A DNA stretch of 23,127 bases from a virus. Every line of letters starts with the position of its first letter. The stretch's first letter is position 1. Below the pieces are notes generated by a model. It made no database searches, was not told the origin of the DNA, and saw nothing but the letters and a program-made list of their open reading frames with translations. The stretch is from positions 1 to 23,127 of the IMG/VR virus record IMGVR_UViG_3300029263_001017. One strand, written 5' to 3'. The position numbers and the translations under genes were made by a program. Positions 14,629 through 22,722 of the stretch are shown here, one piece after another.

Positions 14629-15547
14629 CGTAAATCTAGCACAATTATTTCAAACATATTACAATTGGCTATATTCTCCAAATGGAAGTCTCTATATTTT
14701 AGATAACCATTTCGAAAAATTAAAAGATCTTGATAATTGTCCACCCGAATTAACATCAGGTCTACTTAGTAATTATTTACCTGACTCTAGATATCTTATT
14801 GATGGGATGAATGTAATTTCTCTCATTATTACAGCATCAAATATAAGAAACTTTTTAAATAAAGTCCAGAGTAGATTTTGTGATACAAAAGGAACTGCTG
14901 GATCTATTCAGTATTTTTGTAATACTTTATTGGGGGCATCAAATACAGAAGTAAATTATACTAGTTCAAATGTAGCTGAGGTAATTTTGTATTTTCAAGA
15001 TATACCTAGAATTGACATTTCATTTTTAGAAAATTATATTTCTCTTCATATACTTCCAATTGGTTTAGATATTGACGTGTCAATAGCTTCTACTAATGAA
15101 AAAATGTCTAGTGCTGAATTAAGATCTGGTGATGGTAGTGGTAGATCACAGCTTGAGAGACCTAATAAACGTATACCAGAATTTAATAATTGGGAAATAG
15201 TTAATTTTGGTGAGGGAGCTTATGATGGAACAGATATAAAAGAAGAAATAAGTATTATCGGTAATTATTTCCCATACGGTCTACTGTCTACAACAAGCAT
15301 AGCATCAACAGCAGGTTGCTCTGGTTCAACCTTACATAATGGAATAAGTGGCGGAGCTACTGGTAACAGAAATAACCTAACAACGTATGCTTTTCCTGAT
15401 TGGTCTACAGCAGTTAAGATAGCTGGTTCATCGTTCGGATTACTAAATATAAATGACTTTACATTTTTAAGTGCCGCTTCTGGGAATACTTCCCCGAATG
15501 ACGGTAGAGAAATATCTGGATTCTGTCCCATAGGAGGCTACGCTTAA
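14621..15547 (+). CDS. Putative baseplate wedge protein, gp7-like position
   Basis: Encodes 308 residues. The N-terminus (LAQLFQTYYNWLYSPNGSLY and DNHFEKLKDLDNCPPELTSG) resembles a recurring module of phage structural proteins: YYxWL followed by D-D-D-type Tyr/Leu helices and a short D-P spacer, seen at the N-terminus of wedge proteins in many T4-like phages. Residues 85-145 contain FLNKVQSRFCDTKGTAGSIQ and ILYFQDIPRIDISFLENYIS. It lies between gp6 and gp8, exactly where T4 has gp7, but is much shorter than T4 gp7 (about 1,032 aa). The name gp7 is therefore positional. An 8-nt overlap with the upstream gene and TAATG with gp8 show coupling. Confidence 0.5.
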   Translation: MPNVNLAQLFQTYYNWLYSPNGSLYILDNHFEKLKDLDNCPPELTSGLLSNYLPDSRYLIDGMNVISLIITASNIRNFLNKVQSRFCDTKGTAGSIQYFCNTLLGASNTEVNYTSSNVAEVILYFQDIPRIDISFLENYISLHILPIGLDIDVSIASTNEKMSSAELRSGDGSGRSQLERPNKRIPEFNNWEIVNFGEGAYDGTDIKEEISIIGNYFPYGLLSTTSIASTAGCSGSTLHNGISGGATGNRNNLTTYAFPDWSTAVKIAGSSFGLLNINDFTFLSAASGNTSPNDGREISGFCPIGGYA

Positions 15548-17439
15548 TGGTTACCGCAATAAGAAAAATTCTAAACACTGGAACTAATAAATTTGAAAAT
15601 GCCGTCAATCAAATGACAGAGCTTATTTATTCTGGTAATCAATATGTTTCATTAAATTCAAATACCTTCGCAGAGCTACCACAAAACGATCTACAAAGTC
15701 TAAATGAATTTTGGTTGTCTGCCTGCTACTTCCAGAGAATAACCAGAGATAATTATAGATTGTGTTTTCCCAGAAGAGACTGGGAAAAATCAACTGTATA
15801 TGATCGATACGATCCAGAAAAAATACCGGAGCTGCAAAATTGTTTTATATTTGACCCATTCATTGGTGATGGTGTACTATTCCTTTGTGTAGGAAACAAT
15901 GAATCAAACAGAACTGATATTAAAACAGCTTCGGTCCTTAGACCAAGCTCTGGGTTTGTTAATGTAAGAGATATACCAACAACAGTAATAGAAAAAGATG
16001 ATGGTTATAGTTGGATTGCTTTAGCACAAAGCGATAATAGATTTACTGACAGTAACTGGATATCACTAGAGGTCAGAGATCGATTAAGTTTCTTTAGTGC
16101 GGATGAAGGACAGTTTGTAAATGATGGCGTAAGTCTTGATGCTTTTAAGAATGCAATATCATCTCCGTTTAGTGCTGGTAGAACAGGACCGGCTAGATTT
16201 TATGGTGTAGACAATCTATACGACAAAACAAATGCCGCCGAAGTAACAGCAGGACTACCAGTATTCGATATCGATATAATGAAAAGATTTGATGTCTTCC
16301 AATTTCAGCAGTCATTGAGAGATAGTGGCATAAATACTCAAACTAGATTTGGTGTAGTTGGAGCAACGACCGGGACTCTACCGGATAGCATAAATCCTAT
16401 TGGAATTGATGAACAAATTATCAATTCACCATTCTCCGACTCAAGTCCTGTTGGTTGGTATAATCAAAAAATTCAAAATTGGAAAGAAAAAGCCGGTTCT
16501 GTTGAAATGGTTTATATTGATCCAACAGCAGGAAACCTCGCAGAATCAGACTTTACAGTATCTGGAATAACTGCACCTAACATTCAGGTTAAGGGAAATG
16601 GTACTCCACCTAGTGTTGAATTTGATTTAAGAAAAATAAAGAGTGATACTTGGTATATCAATGGAGTCAAGATCAGTAAGGATCTTTCTTCTGGTGAACG
16701 TATTGTTGGAAAGGATAACACGCAGGTAGAATTTGTAGTCAATAATACAAATAATAATTACGGGTTTGAAAATGCTTTAAAGGCACTAATTACACCATAC
16801 AACGGGTTATTAACTGAGCAGAATCTATATGGTCCAGTAATCCCAGTAAATGCCTTTATGATGAGTGTTACAATGAAAGAATCGGATATTGAAAAAACAC
16901 TTAGAATTGGAGCGTATGCAGGAGACACACCATCATCCTTTGACTCATACGCATTAATTAGTGAACCGACTAACTTCAGTAATAATAGAGAACTCGGTCT
17001 TGATCTTCCACCAAACACAAAGGATCTAAAACGGAATGTAGTGTACGCACTGTTAACATTTACATCAGGTAAAAGACCTACCGTTGGAAATAAAATATAT
17101 GCTACTTCTCCAGCTCTTAGCGCAAAAACTGGACAAGTATCTTTGTTGCGAGGAGACGTGATTGGTATCATACAGGCTGTTGATATAGCCAATACAATTC
17201 CCGGACCTACAACAGCAGATATCTTGTTCACAACCACAAACAGAGAAGCATTTACTACTGGTGCAACGGTATTTGTTGAAGAATCTGGTGGATCGTTTTC
17301 GGCAGTTGTTACAGCAAAGGGTAATCCACAAGTTAAAGAATTATCAGGAACAGTTACACATATAGGAAACTCCAATTTCACGCTAAGTGGAACCACCGCA
17401 GACAAGCGTGTTTCAATCAAATACATAACAAGGGTATAG
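15547..17439 (+). CDS. 8: Baseplate wedge protein gp8-like
   Basis: Encodes 630 residues (T4 gp8 is 334). gp8 is part of the T4 wedge. The N-terminal half has YDRYDPEKIPE, VLFLCVGNNESN and DGYSWIALAQSDNRF, matching the gp8 pattern of a (V/L)YxCxxN segment followed by DGYxWxxL. The rest, from about residue 300, is beta-rich and contains further domains not present in T4 gp8. The start is on a TAATG junction with the gp7-like gene. The stop TAG lies inside TAGGA, which serves as the Shine-Dalgarno of the next gene. Confidence 0.65.
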   Translation: MVTAIRKILNTGTNKFENAVNQMTELIYSGNQYVSLNSNTFAELPQNDLQSLNEFWLSACYFQRITRDNYRLCFPRRDWEKSTVYDRYDPEKIPELQNCFIFDPFIGDGVLFLCVGNNESNRTDIKTASVLRPSSGFVNVRDIPTTVIEKDDGYSWIALAQSDNRFTDSNWISLEVRDRLSFFSADEGQFVNDGVSLDAFKNAISSPFSAGRTGPARFYGVDNLYDKTNAAEVTAGLPVFDIDIMKRFDVFQFQQSLRDSGINTQTRFGVVGATTGTLPDSINPIGIDEQIINSPFSDSSPVGWYNQKIQNWKEKAGSVEMVYIDPTAGNLAESDFTVSGITAPNIQVKGNGTPPSVEFDLRKIKSDTWYINGVKISKDLSSGERIVGKDNTQVEFVVNNTNNNYGFENALKALITPYNGLLTEQNLYGPVIPVNAFMMSVTMKESDIEKTLRIGAYAGDTPSSFDSYALISEPTNFSNNRELGLDLPPNTKDLKRNVVYALLTFTSGKRPTVGNKIYATSPALSAKTGQVSLLRGDVIGIIQAVDIANTIPGPTTADILFTTTNREAFTTGATVFVEESGGSFSAVVTAKGNPQVKELSGTVTHIGNSNFTLSGTTADKRVSIKYITRV

Positions 17440-17449
17440 GAAAAAACAA

Positions 17450-18121
17450 ATGGGCGTAGAAGACAACGAATTTCAAATAGCAAATCTAAATGCAAACACT
17501 TCATTCTTTGATTGGTTTACAAAAACTAACGATGAAATTTTTGCTAAACTTAATAAACTTGAAGTTTACAACATCGATATACAAGGATCTGGTGTCCAAG
17601 GTATAAGTGCTGCACTAGGAAATTCTGCTGCTTCTAATGCAACGGCAGGATTTTTACGTCTTGGTCTTGCAGATACCGTGCCTCATGGTATTACCCTACA
17701 GGGAGATCTTGTCGTAACTGGCTCGACAGATTTTGTTTATACAACTCCGGTCGGAGCAACTACCCCAAATATTGGTACAGGTGGTTTTGTCTGTATTAGC
17801 TCTGCTGGTGGAGTTACCCATACTAACGTTTCCAATGCAGGTGTAACAACAACGCCATTCCATAAGAATGAAACTATAGGTATTGTTCAGTCAATATCAG
17901 GTAATACGGTTAGAGTTGCGAATAGGGGAATTTACGACGAATTTGTAGGACTAACCACAGGACAACTCTATTATCTTGATCCAACTGTTAAGGGTGGATA
18001 TACATTCAACAGACCAACTGTTAGTGGAGAGACTGTAAAACCAGTATTCTTATCTCTGACTCAAACCTCTGGTATACTTCAAATTGGAGCATCAGATGTG
18101 ATTGGTTCTACATTCGCGTAG
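17450..18121 (+). CDS. Virion or tail fibre-type structural protein
   Basis: Encodes 223 residues. The N-terminus has FFDWFTKTNDEIFAKLNKL followed by VYNIDIQGSGVQG; the FxxWxxxTNxxIxxKLNxL pattern recurs at the start of fibre or baseplate peripheral proteins in marine T4-like phages. The body is Gly/Thr/Val-rich beta, and the last ~60 residues (LYYLDPTVKGGYT, PVFLSLTQTSGILQIG) form a typical closing beta sandwich for a surface protein. TAGGA (17437-17441) lies 8 bases upstream and overlaps the gp8 stop. It could be a gp9/gp10-type or short-fibre part; the exact role is not shown. Confidence 0.6.
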   Translation: MGVEDNEFQIANLNANTSFFDWFTKTNDEIFAKLNKLEVYNIDIQGSGVQGISAALGNSAASNATAGFLRLGLADTVPHGITLQGDLVVTGSTDFVYTTPVGATTPNIGTGGFVCISSAGGVTHTNVSNAGVTTTPFHKNETIGIVQSISGNTVRVANRGIYDEFVGLTTGQLYYLDPTVKGGYTFNRPTVSGETVKPVFLSLTQTSGILQIGASDVIGSTFA

Positions 18122-18122
18122 T

Positions 18123-18629
18123 ATGTCTTTGCATAGAAAAAAATGTAATTGTAATTGTGGTAAAAAAGCTTTTGTTCCGGAATCTTTAAAAAGAAAAAGT
18201 AAAAATATAATGCACAATCCATTCACTATGGTACAGTCATTTGCAAAATCACTTGCTTCCAGAGGACTAAAAAATAACAAGGCAGATACTGCCACAAAAC
18301 AACTAAGAACACTAAGTTGCTTTGGTGATAAATCAATTGGTGGACATTTACCTAGATGTCAACATCTAACTAAAAGTAGCCATCACCCCGGAAAATTTTA
18401 CTGTGGGGGATGTGGATGTGGGGATAGAAAAGCCACATGGTTACATGCAAACGGGGAGGAATATTCTAAATTAGATTACCCTAAATTAGAATGTCCCCTT
18501 AAGATGCCAGGATTTACCAATTATGAAATTAGTGAAAATAAAGAAAATATGAGAAAAAACATAATAGAAAATTATGATATCAAAAAACTAGTGAAAATTA
18601 CGGTATCTTCACCTTCACCTCCAATTTGA
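18123..18629 (+). CDS. Cys-rich protein, putative metal-binding
   Basis: Encodes 168 residues starting MSLHRKKCNCNCGKKAF. Nine Cys are grouped: C8, C10, C12 (CxCxC), C66, C79 with H81, C94, C97, C99 (CxxCxC) and C124, a spacing fit for zinc or iron-sulfur binding. After the last group come DYPKLECPLKMPGFTNYE, a motif I recall from small proteins next to neck genes in marine T4-like phages. The C-terminal 40 residues are basic and charged. I chose ATG 18123, one base after the previous stop; a TTG at 18102 is less likely. It lies between a fibre-type gene and gp13, an unusual spot for a metal protein. Function unknown. Confidence 0.65.
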   Translation: MSLHRKKCNCNCGKKAFVPESLKRKSKNIMHNPFTMVQSFAKSLASRGLKNNKADTATKQLRTLSCFGDKSIGGHLPRCQHLTKSSHHPGKFYCGGCGCGDRKATWLHANGEEYSKLDYPKLECPLKMPGFTNYEISENKENMRKNIIENYDIKKLVKITVSSPSPPI

Positions 18630-18673
18630 TATTTTAGATCTCAAAATACCCTAAATAACTAAGAGGTGTAAAT

Positions 18674-19483
18674 ATGTCAAATCCAAATTCAAGAGAAACC
18701 CTTATTGATTATGCTCTTAGAAGACTCGGTGCTCCCGTTGTCGAGATAAATGTAGACTATAAGCAAGCAGAAGAGCGTCTTGATGATGCTCTAGAGTATT
18801 TTTCAGAACGTCACTTTGATGGTGTTGAGAGATGTATTTTTGCGTATCAACTTACTGAAGATGATATTAATAATCAATACATTTCCACATCTAAAATACA
18901 AAAAGCCCTGGGATTTGGAGACGCTCCCGGTCCAACCGGTAAGGATCTTTTATCGATTGTTCGGGTATTCAAATTTGGTGCTCTTGCAAATCAAAACATG
19001 TTTGACATTCGCTACCAATTAGCCCTAACAGATTACTTCGGAATTAACCGTGGTCTGGGGATGGCTAGTTCAATGGGCTTGGCTGGATATGACAGCACCA
19101 TGAGGTACATCAGTATGGTCGAGCAATTCTTTAATCCAGAGCATGTGATACACTTTAGTAAGGTTACTGATAGACTTATAATGGATACAGATTTAACTAA
19201 GGATTGTTCTCCGGGTCAATTTGTTGTAATCGAGGGATATGCAACATTAAATCCAAACAACTACCCAAAGATCTTTAATGATCGTTACCTCAAAGAGTAT
19301 GTAACTGCACTGATCAAAAGACAGTGGGGAGCAAACTTATCAAAATTTGATGGTGTTCAGATGCCGGGTGGTGTTACACTGCGTGGTGGTCAGCTATATC
19401 AAGAAGGATCGGCAGAAGTTGCAGCCCTCGAACAACGAATGCAATCCGAATACGAACTTCCACCACACTTTATAACGGGATAA
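18674..19483 (+). CDS. 13: Neck protein gp13
   Basis: Encodes 269 residues (T4 gp13 is 309). gp13 and gp14 form the neck that closes the head and receives the tail. The N-terminal ETLIDYALRRLGAPVVEINV and QAEERLDDALEYFSERHFDG are the standard gp13 opening. MASSMGLAGYDSTMRYISMV, YATLNPNNYPKIFNDRYLKE and YVTALIKRQWGANLSKFDGV are also conserved. The start has GAGGTG (18663-18668) upstream. The 44-base gap before it, containing CTAAATAACTAAG, is the largest in this stretch and could hold a late promoter, weakly supported. Confidence 0.93.
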   Translation: MSNPNSRETLIDYALRRLGAPVVEINVDYKQAEERLDDALEYFSERHFDGVERCIFAYQLTEDDINNQYISTSKIQKALGFGDAPGPTGKDLLSIVRVFKFGALANQNMFDIRYQLALTDYFGINRGLGMASSMGLAGYDSTMRYISMVEQFFNPEHVIHFSKVTDRLIMDTDLTKDCSPGQFVVIEGYATLNPNNYPKIFNDRYLKEYVTALIKRQWGANLSKFDGVQMPGGVTLRGGQLYQEGSAEVAALEQRMQSEYELPPHFITG

Positions 19484-19484
19484 T

Positions 19485-20426
19485 ATGGCACAAAATCCAT
19501 ACATCAGGGATGTTAATAATGAACAGAATCTTTTAGAGGATCTGAATGCCGAGTTTATTCGTGCTCTCGGAAGAAACTGTTATTACATCCCAAGAACACT
19601 GAACGAATATGATCCAATCTATGGTGAAGACACTAGGTCATCATTTGATAGGGCATATCTCATTGAGATGTATATGGAAAATCCACAATCATTTGGTGGT
19701 GATGGTGATATCATTGGTAAGTTTGGAATTGATCTTAGGGATAAAGCCACCTTTAGAGTTGCAACAAGAACATTTGAGAGAGAAGTAACAAAAAAAGATT
19801 CTGAAATTATCCGTCCCCGTGAAGGAGATTTGATTTACTTCGTTTTATCTGATTCACTTTTTGAAATAACCTTTGTAGAACATGAAAATCCACTATACCA
19901 ATTAGGTAATCTATACTCATTCCTTTGCTTTAGTGAATTATTTGCATATAACAATGAATCGTTTAACACTGGAATATGTGAAATTGATGAATGTTTTGCA
20001 CGACAGATAAAGGAACTGTCTCAAACAATCACTGTTGGAGTAGCCACAGGAACACCCAATACTATATCAGAGTATTTTGAAGGTGAAACCATATTCCAAG
20101 TTGGTGGTACATATGGAACCTTTACCACCATAGATCAAGCAACTGCCACAGCAGAAGTTATAAATTGGAATAGCGAAACCAATACACTTATTATTGGAAA
20201 CGTATCTGGATCCTTTGTTACATCAGATGATACTTCTGCCATAAAGGGTGTAGAAAGTAATGCAGAAAGATTTGCTGGATCTACCGGAAACGGAGACTTC
20301 TTCAGCCAGATAAACAATGAGGACGATACACTTCAGGGTGACAATGAAGAGATTCAACTCGAATCAGAAAAGGATGATTTGATTGACTTTTCAAGCACAG
20401 ACCCATTTTCGGGAGGTAATTTCTAA
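19485..20426 (+). CDS. 14: Neck protein gp14
   Basis: Encodes 313 residues (T4 gp14 is 256). It is a head-tail neck protein partnered with gp13. The N-terminal LLEDLNAEFIRALGRNCYYI and PRTLNEYDPIYGEDTRSSFD are the gp14 signature, with RAYLIEMYMENPQSFGGDGD and IRPREGDLIYF following. A C-terminal region (about 175-313) with acidic, Ser/Thr-rich sequence is longer than in T4. It starts one base after the gp13 stop and ends on TAATG with gp15, so gp13, gp14 and gp15 are co-translated. Confidence 0.93.
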   Translation: MAQNPYIRDVNNEQNLLEDLNAEFIRALGRNCYYIPRTLNEYDPIYGEDTRSSFDRAYLIEMYMENPQSFGGDGDIIGKFGIDLRDKATFRVATRTFEREVTKKDSEIIRPREGDLIYFVLSDSLFEITFVEHENPLYQLGNLYSFLCFSELFAYNNESFNTGICEIDECFARQIKELSQTITVGVATGTPNTISEYFEGETIFQVGGTYGTFTTIDQATATAEVINWNSETNTLIIGNVSGSFVTSDDTSAIKGVESNAERFAGSTGNGDFFSQINNEDDTLQGDNEEIQLESEKDDLIDFSSTDPFSGGNF

Positions 20427-22711
20427 TGTTCAATTATCACAACACTGAATCATTAAGAAAATTAGTAGTTGGTTTTGGTAACCTTTTTAATGATATGTAC
20501 ATTGGTAAATATAATAAAAACAATACTCTAATAGAAAAAGATAGAGTTCCTTTAACATATGGACCAAAAGAAAAGTTTATAAGAAGAATCAAAGAAGTCA
20601 GTACAATTTCTGATGTTACGAGATCTAGAATCACCCTCCCACGTATGGGGTTTGAAATGTTGGGTATGAGCTATGATCCAACAAGAAAGGCTAATAAACT
20701 AAGAAAAACTGGTGGTACAATTACGAACGGAGCACAGGCATATAATTACTCTGAAGTTCCATATCTCGTAAACTTTGGACTATATACATTCACCCGCAAT
20801 ATAGAAGAAAATTTACAGTTAGTCGAACAAATTCTACCAATATTTGCACCCGAATTCATCATATCAATGAACTTCAATGATTTAAATAAGAAAGTAAATG
20901 TTCCTATTATTCTAACAAGTTCGGGAATTTCCGAAATCTATGAGGGAGATTTTTCAGAAACCCGCAGTATTACAACAACTTTTAGTTTCATAGCAAAGAC
21001 ATACGTCTATGGAGAAATAAAGGAACAAGGTGTTATAGAAAATGCAGAACTTCGTATGTTTGAGGGTGATTTTGAGCCAGATAATGATCCAGAATCTGAT
21101 TTAGATCAAGATAGTGGAACACCGGGTTTTGGTGGTGGAACACCGATTCCAAAACCCCCACCAGCAGTTAAACCTACAAACGCTATAGGTATTAGAGAAA
21201 TAAAAGAACCAGTCGGTATTGGTAGCGGAACAGTTGATACTATATCAACAGGACCATTTGCAGTATCCGGATATTATCCATTATACACTACGGCTTCTGG
21301 TGCAGTAGCGGCGAGTCCATTCCCGAGGCTAGTAAGAGACGGAGAAACTACTGTTGGTTATCACACACATACATTAGAAAAAACCATATACTACATGCCC
21401 AATGGTTTGGTCATGAACAAGACCCAGTTCCATGGTAATTATCCAGACCTCCAGCCAGGTCCAGAGATTGTTGATCCTGATGCTGATGGTCAACCATTAG
21501 AACCATTAGTTAGACTTGGTGCTGCTGGTGGTAATAGACCAAGAAGACCTGAAGACATAATCTCGGGATCAATAAAATCTATACTTATTATAACCCAAGG
21601 CGCTCAGGATCCACTAGGTATCATAGACAACCGAGATGGTCACCTAACTGAAGAAGAATGGGTAGACGACTTTCTGTTTAATTCAGACAAAAGAATTGCA
21701 GAGGGTATCAAGGATTATCTGAAAGGGACAGATAGAGGTGGGGCGCTGAGGAGCACATATCTTAATGAAAGGACCACAGGTTATATCCAATTGGATATTG
21801 AAACTCCAATGAACTTAGGATTAGTTCGTTATTATGATTCGACTCCGGAGAGAAAAGAATTATCAGAAAAATTTGCAAGGGGTATCATACTTAGAATAAA
21901 TGCCTGGCGTGAAGTTCTGCCAAATGCTAAATTTGGTGTCTGGCGATTCGGAGGTGGTATTAGTCAAGACGACCGTGCAATTATAACCAACTCCGCACTA
22001 ATTCCAAATCACTATACTAATATGATAGCACTATCTCAAGTTCAATTTCAAGGAAAAAGTTTATTCGAGTCAGTGGATTTTCTGAGTCCGTCTCTTTTCC
22101 AAGAACTTGATAGAGATGATAGTGTGGAAGGTTCGCAGTATGATGACGATGATGGCAGAATATTTGCAGGTGCAAGAACTGATAGCATAAAACAAACGTG
22201 TGATGGAATAAGAGAAGCAAATGGTGATATTAATCATACTACGCCTGTTATTCCAATTATGACTCGGGGATTAATCCCGGGCTACCTTGAAACTAGCTTC
22301 AATGTATATGATGGTCCATGGGCAGGTGAAAAGAATGCGGCCGAAATGTATTATCTGAAAGATTTTGCAGATCATTTTTGTATGTGGTATCCAGAAAATT
22401 CCGCGCCTGGAAACCAAACACTGGAACAATTTGATGATGTTCCATCAACAAGAGAACCAATTCAGCCAGATGAAGTAGGTCTGACTGATGAAGAAAGATT
22501 GCTGCTAGAAGTACAAAAGATACACATCCGAGAAACTGGTGGTGGAACCGTAACACCAAAACCCGGTGGAACCGTAACACCAAAACCCGGTGGAACTGAT
22601 GGTGAAATAGTACCAGAACCGGGTGTACCAGAACCGGGTGAAACTGATGATGACTCTGGTAATGACCCACCACCACCACCAGGCCCTGAAAGTTCATATC
22701 CGGGTTATTAG
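20426..22711 (+). CDS. 15: Tail sheath terminator gp15 fused to a large C-terminal extension
   Basis: Encodes 761 residues; T4 gp15 is 272. gp15 caps the sheath and tail tube and binds the neck. Residues 1-215 match gp15: FNYHNTESLRKLVVGFGNLF, DRVPLTYGPKEKFIRRI, RITLPRMGFEMLGMSYDPTR and the final FIAKTYVYGEI. A flexible acidic linker (215-250) follows. Residues 255-345 contain FAVSGYYPLYTTASGAV and YHTHTLEKTIYYMPNG, a His-rich small beta domain. Residues 380-660 look like a TIM barrel: TTGYIQLDIET (450-460), KFGVWRFGG (502-510), SVDFLSPSLFQ (549-559), TPVIPIMTRG (606-615) and FCMWYPENSA (651-660), which suggests a glycosidase-like fold. The last ~60 residues are Pro/Gly repeats. It is followed by gp16 with AAGG between. 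Confidence 0.85.
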   Translation: MFNYHNTESLRKLVVGFGNLFNDMYIGKYNKNNTLIEKDRVPLTYGPKEKFIRRIKEVSTISDVTRSRITLPRMGFEMLGMSYDPTRKANKLRKTGGTITNGAQAYNYSEVPYLVNFGLYTFTRNIEENLQLVEQILPIFAPEFIISMNFNDLNKKVNVPIILTSSGISEIYEGDFSETRSITTTFSFIAKTYVYGEIKEQGVIENAELRMFEGDFEPDNDPESDLDQDSGTPGFGGGTPIPKPPPAVKPTNAIGIREIKEPVGIGSGTVDTISTGPFAVSGYYPLYTTASGAVAASPFPRLVRDGETTVGYHTHTLEKTIYYMPNGLVMNKTQFHGNYPDLQPGPEIVDPDADGQPLEPLVRLGAAGGNRPRRPEDIISGSIKSILIITQGAQDPLGIIDNRDGHLTEEEWVDDFLFNSDKRIAEGIKDYLKGTDRGGALRSTYLNERTTGYIQLDIETPMNLGLVRYYDSTPERKELSEKFARGIILRINAWREVLPNAKFGVWRFGGGISQDDRAIITNSALIPNHYTNMIALSQVQFQGKSLFESVDFLSPSLFQELDRDDSVEGSQYDDDDGRIFAGARTDSIKQTCDGIREANGDINHTTPVIPIMTRGLIPGYLETSFNVYDGPWAGEKNAAEMYYLKDFADHFCMWYPENSAPGNQTLEQFDDVPSTREPIQPDEVGLTDEERLLLEVQKIHIRETGGGTVTPKPGGTVTPKPGGTDGEIVPEPGVPEPGETDDDSGNDPPPPPGPESSYPGY
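22541..22588 (+). repeat. Perfect 24-base tandem repeat in the gp15 tail
   Basis: GGTGGAACCGTAACACCAAA plus ACCC is repeated exactly twice in tandem (22541-22564, 22565-22588), with a third partial copy GGTGGAAC. It encodes GGTVTPKP twice. Base-perfect identity, unlike the varied codons of the upstream Gly/Pro-rich gene, suggests recent duplication and possible length variation. Confidence 0.9.
22611..22640 (+). repeat. Perfect 15-base tandem repeat in the gp15 tail
   Basis: TACCAGAACCGGGTG occurs twice in tandem (22611-22625 and 22626-22640), encoding a VPEPG-type unit twice. It lies in the same Pro/Gly-rich linker as the 24-base repeat. Confidence 0.85.
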
Positions 22712-22722
22712 AAAGGTAAATA

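Noticed and set aside
16758-17504. Minus-strand 248-codon open frame
   Set aside because: It is antisense to the end of gp8 with no ribosome binding site or recognisable protein pattern; the + frame is continuous and in operon order.
18630-18661. TATTTT...AAAATA hairpin and CTAAATAA box before gp13
   Set aside because: The stem is only A-T pairs with mismatches inside and no T tail, and the box is two changes from TATAAATA; too weak to call a terminator or promoter.
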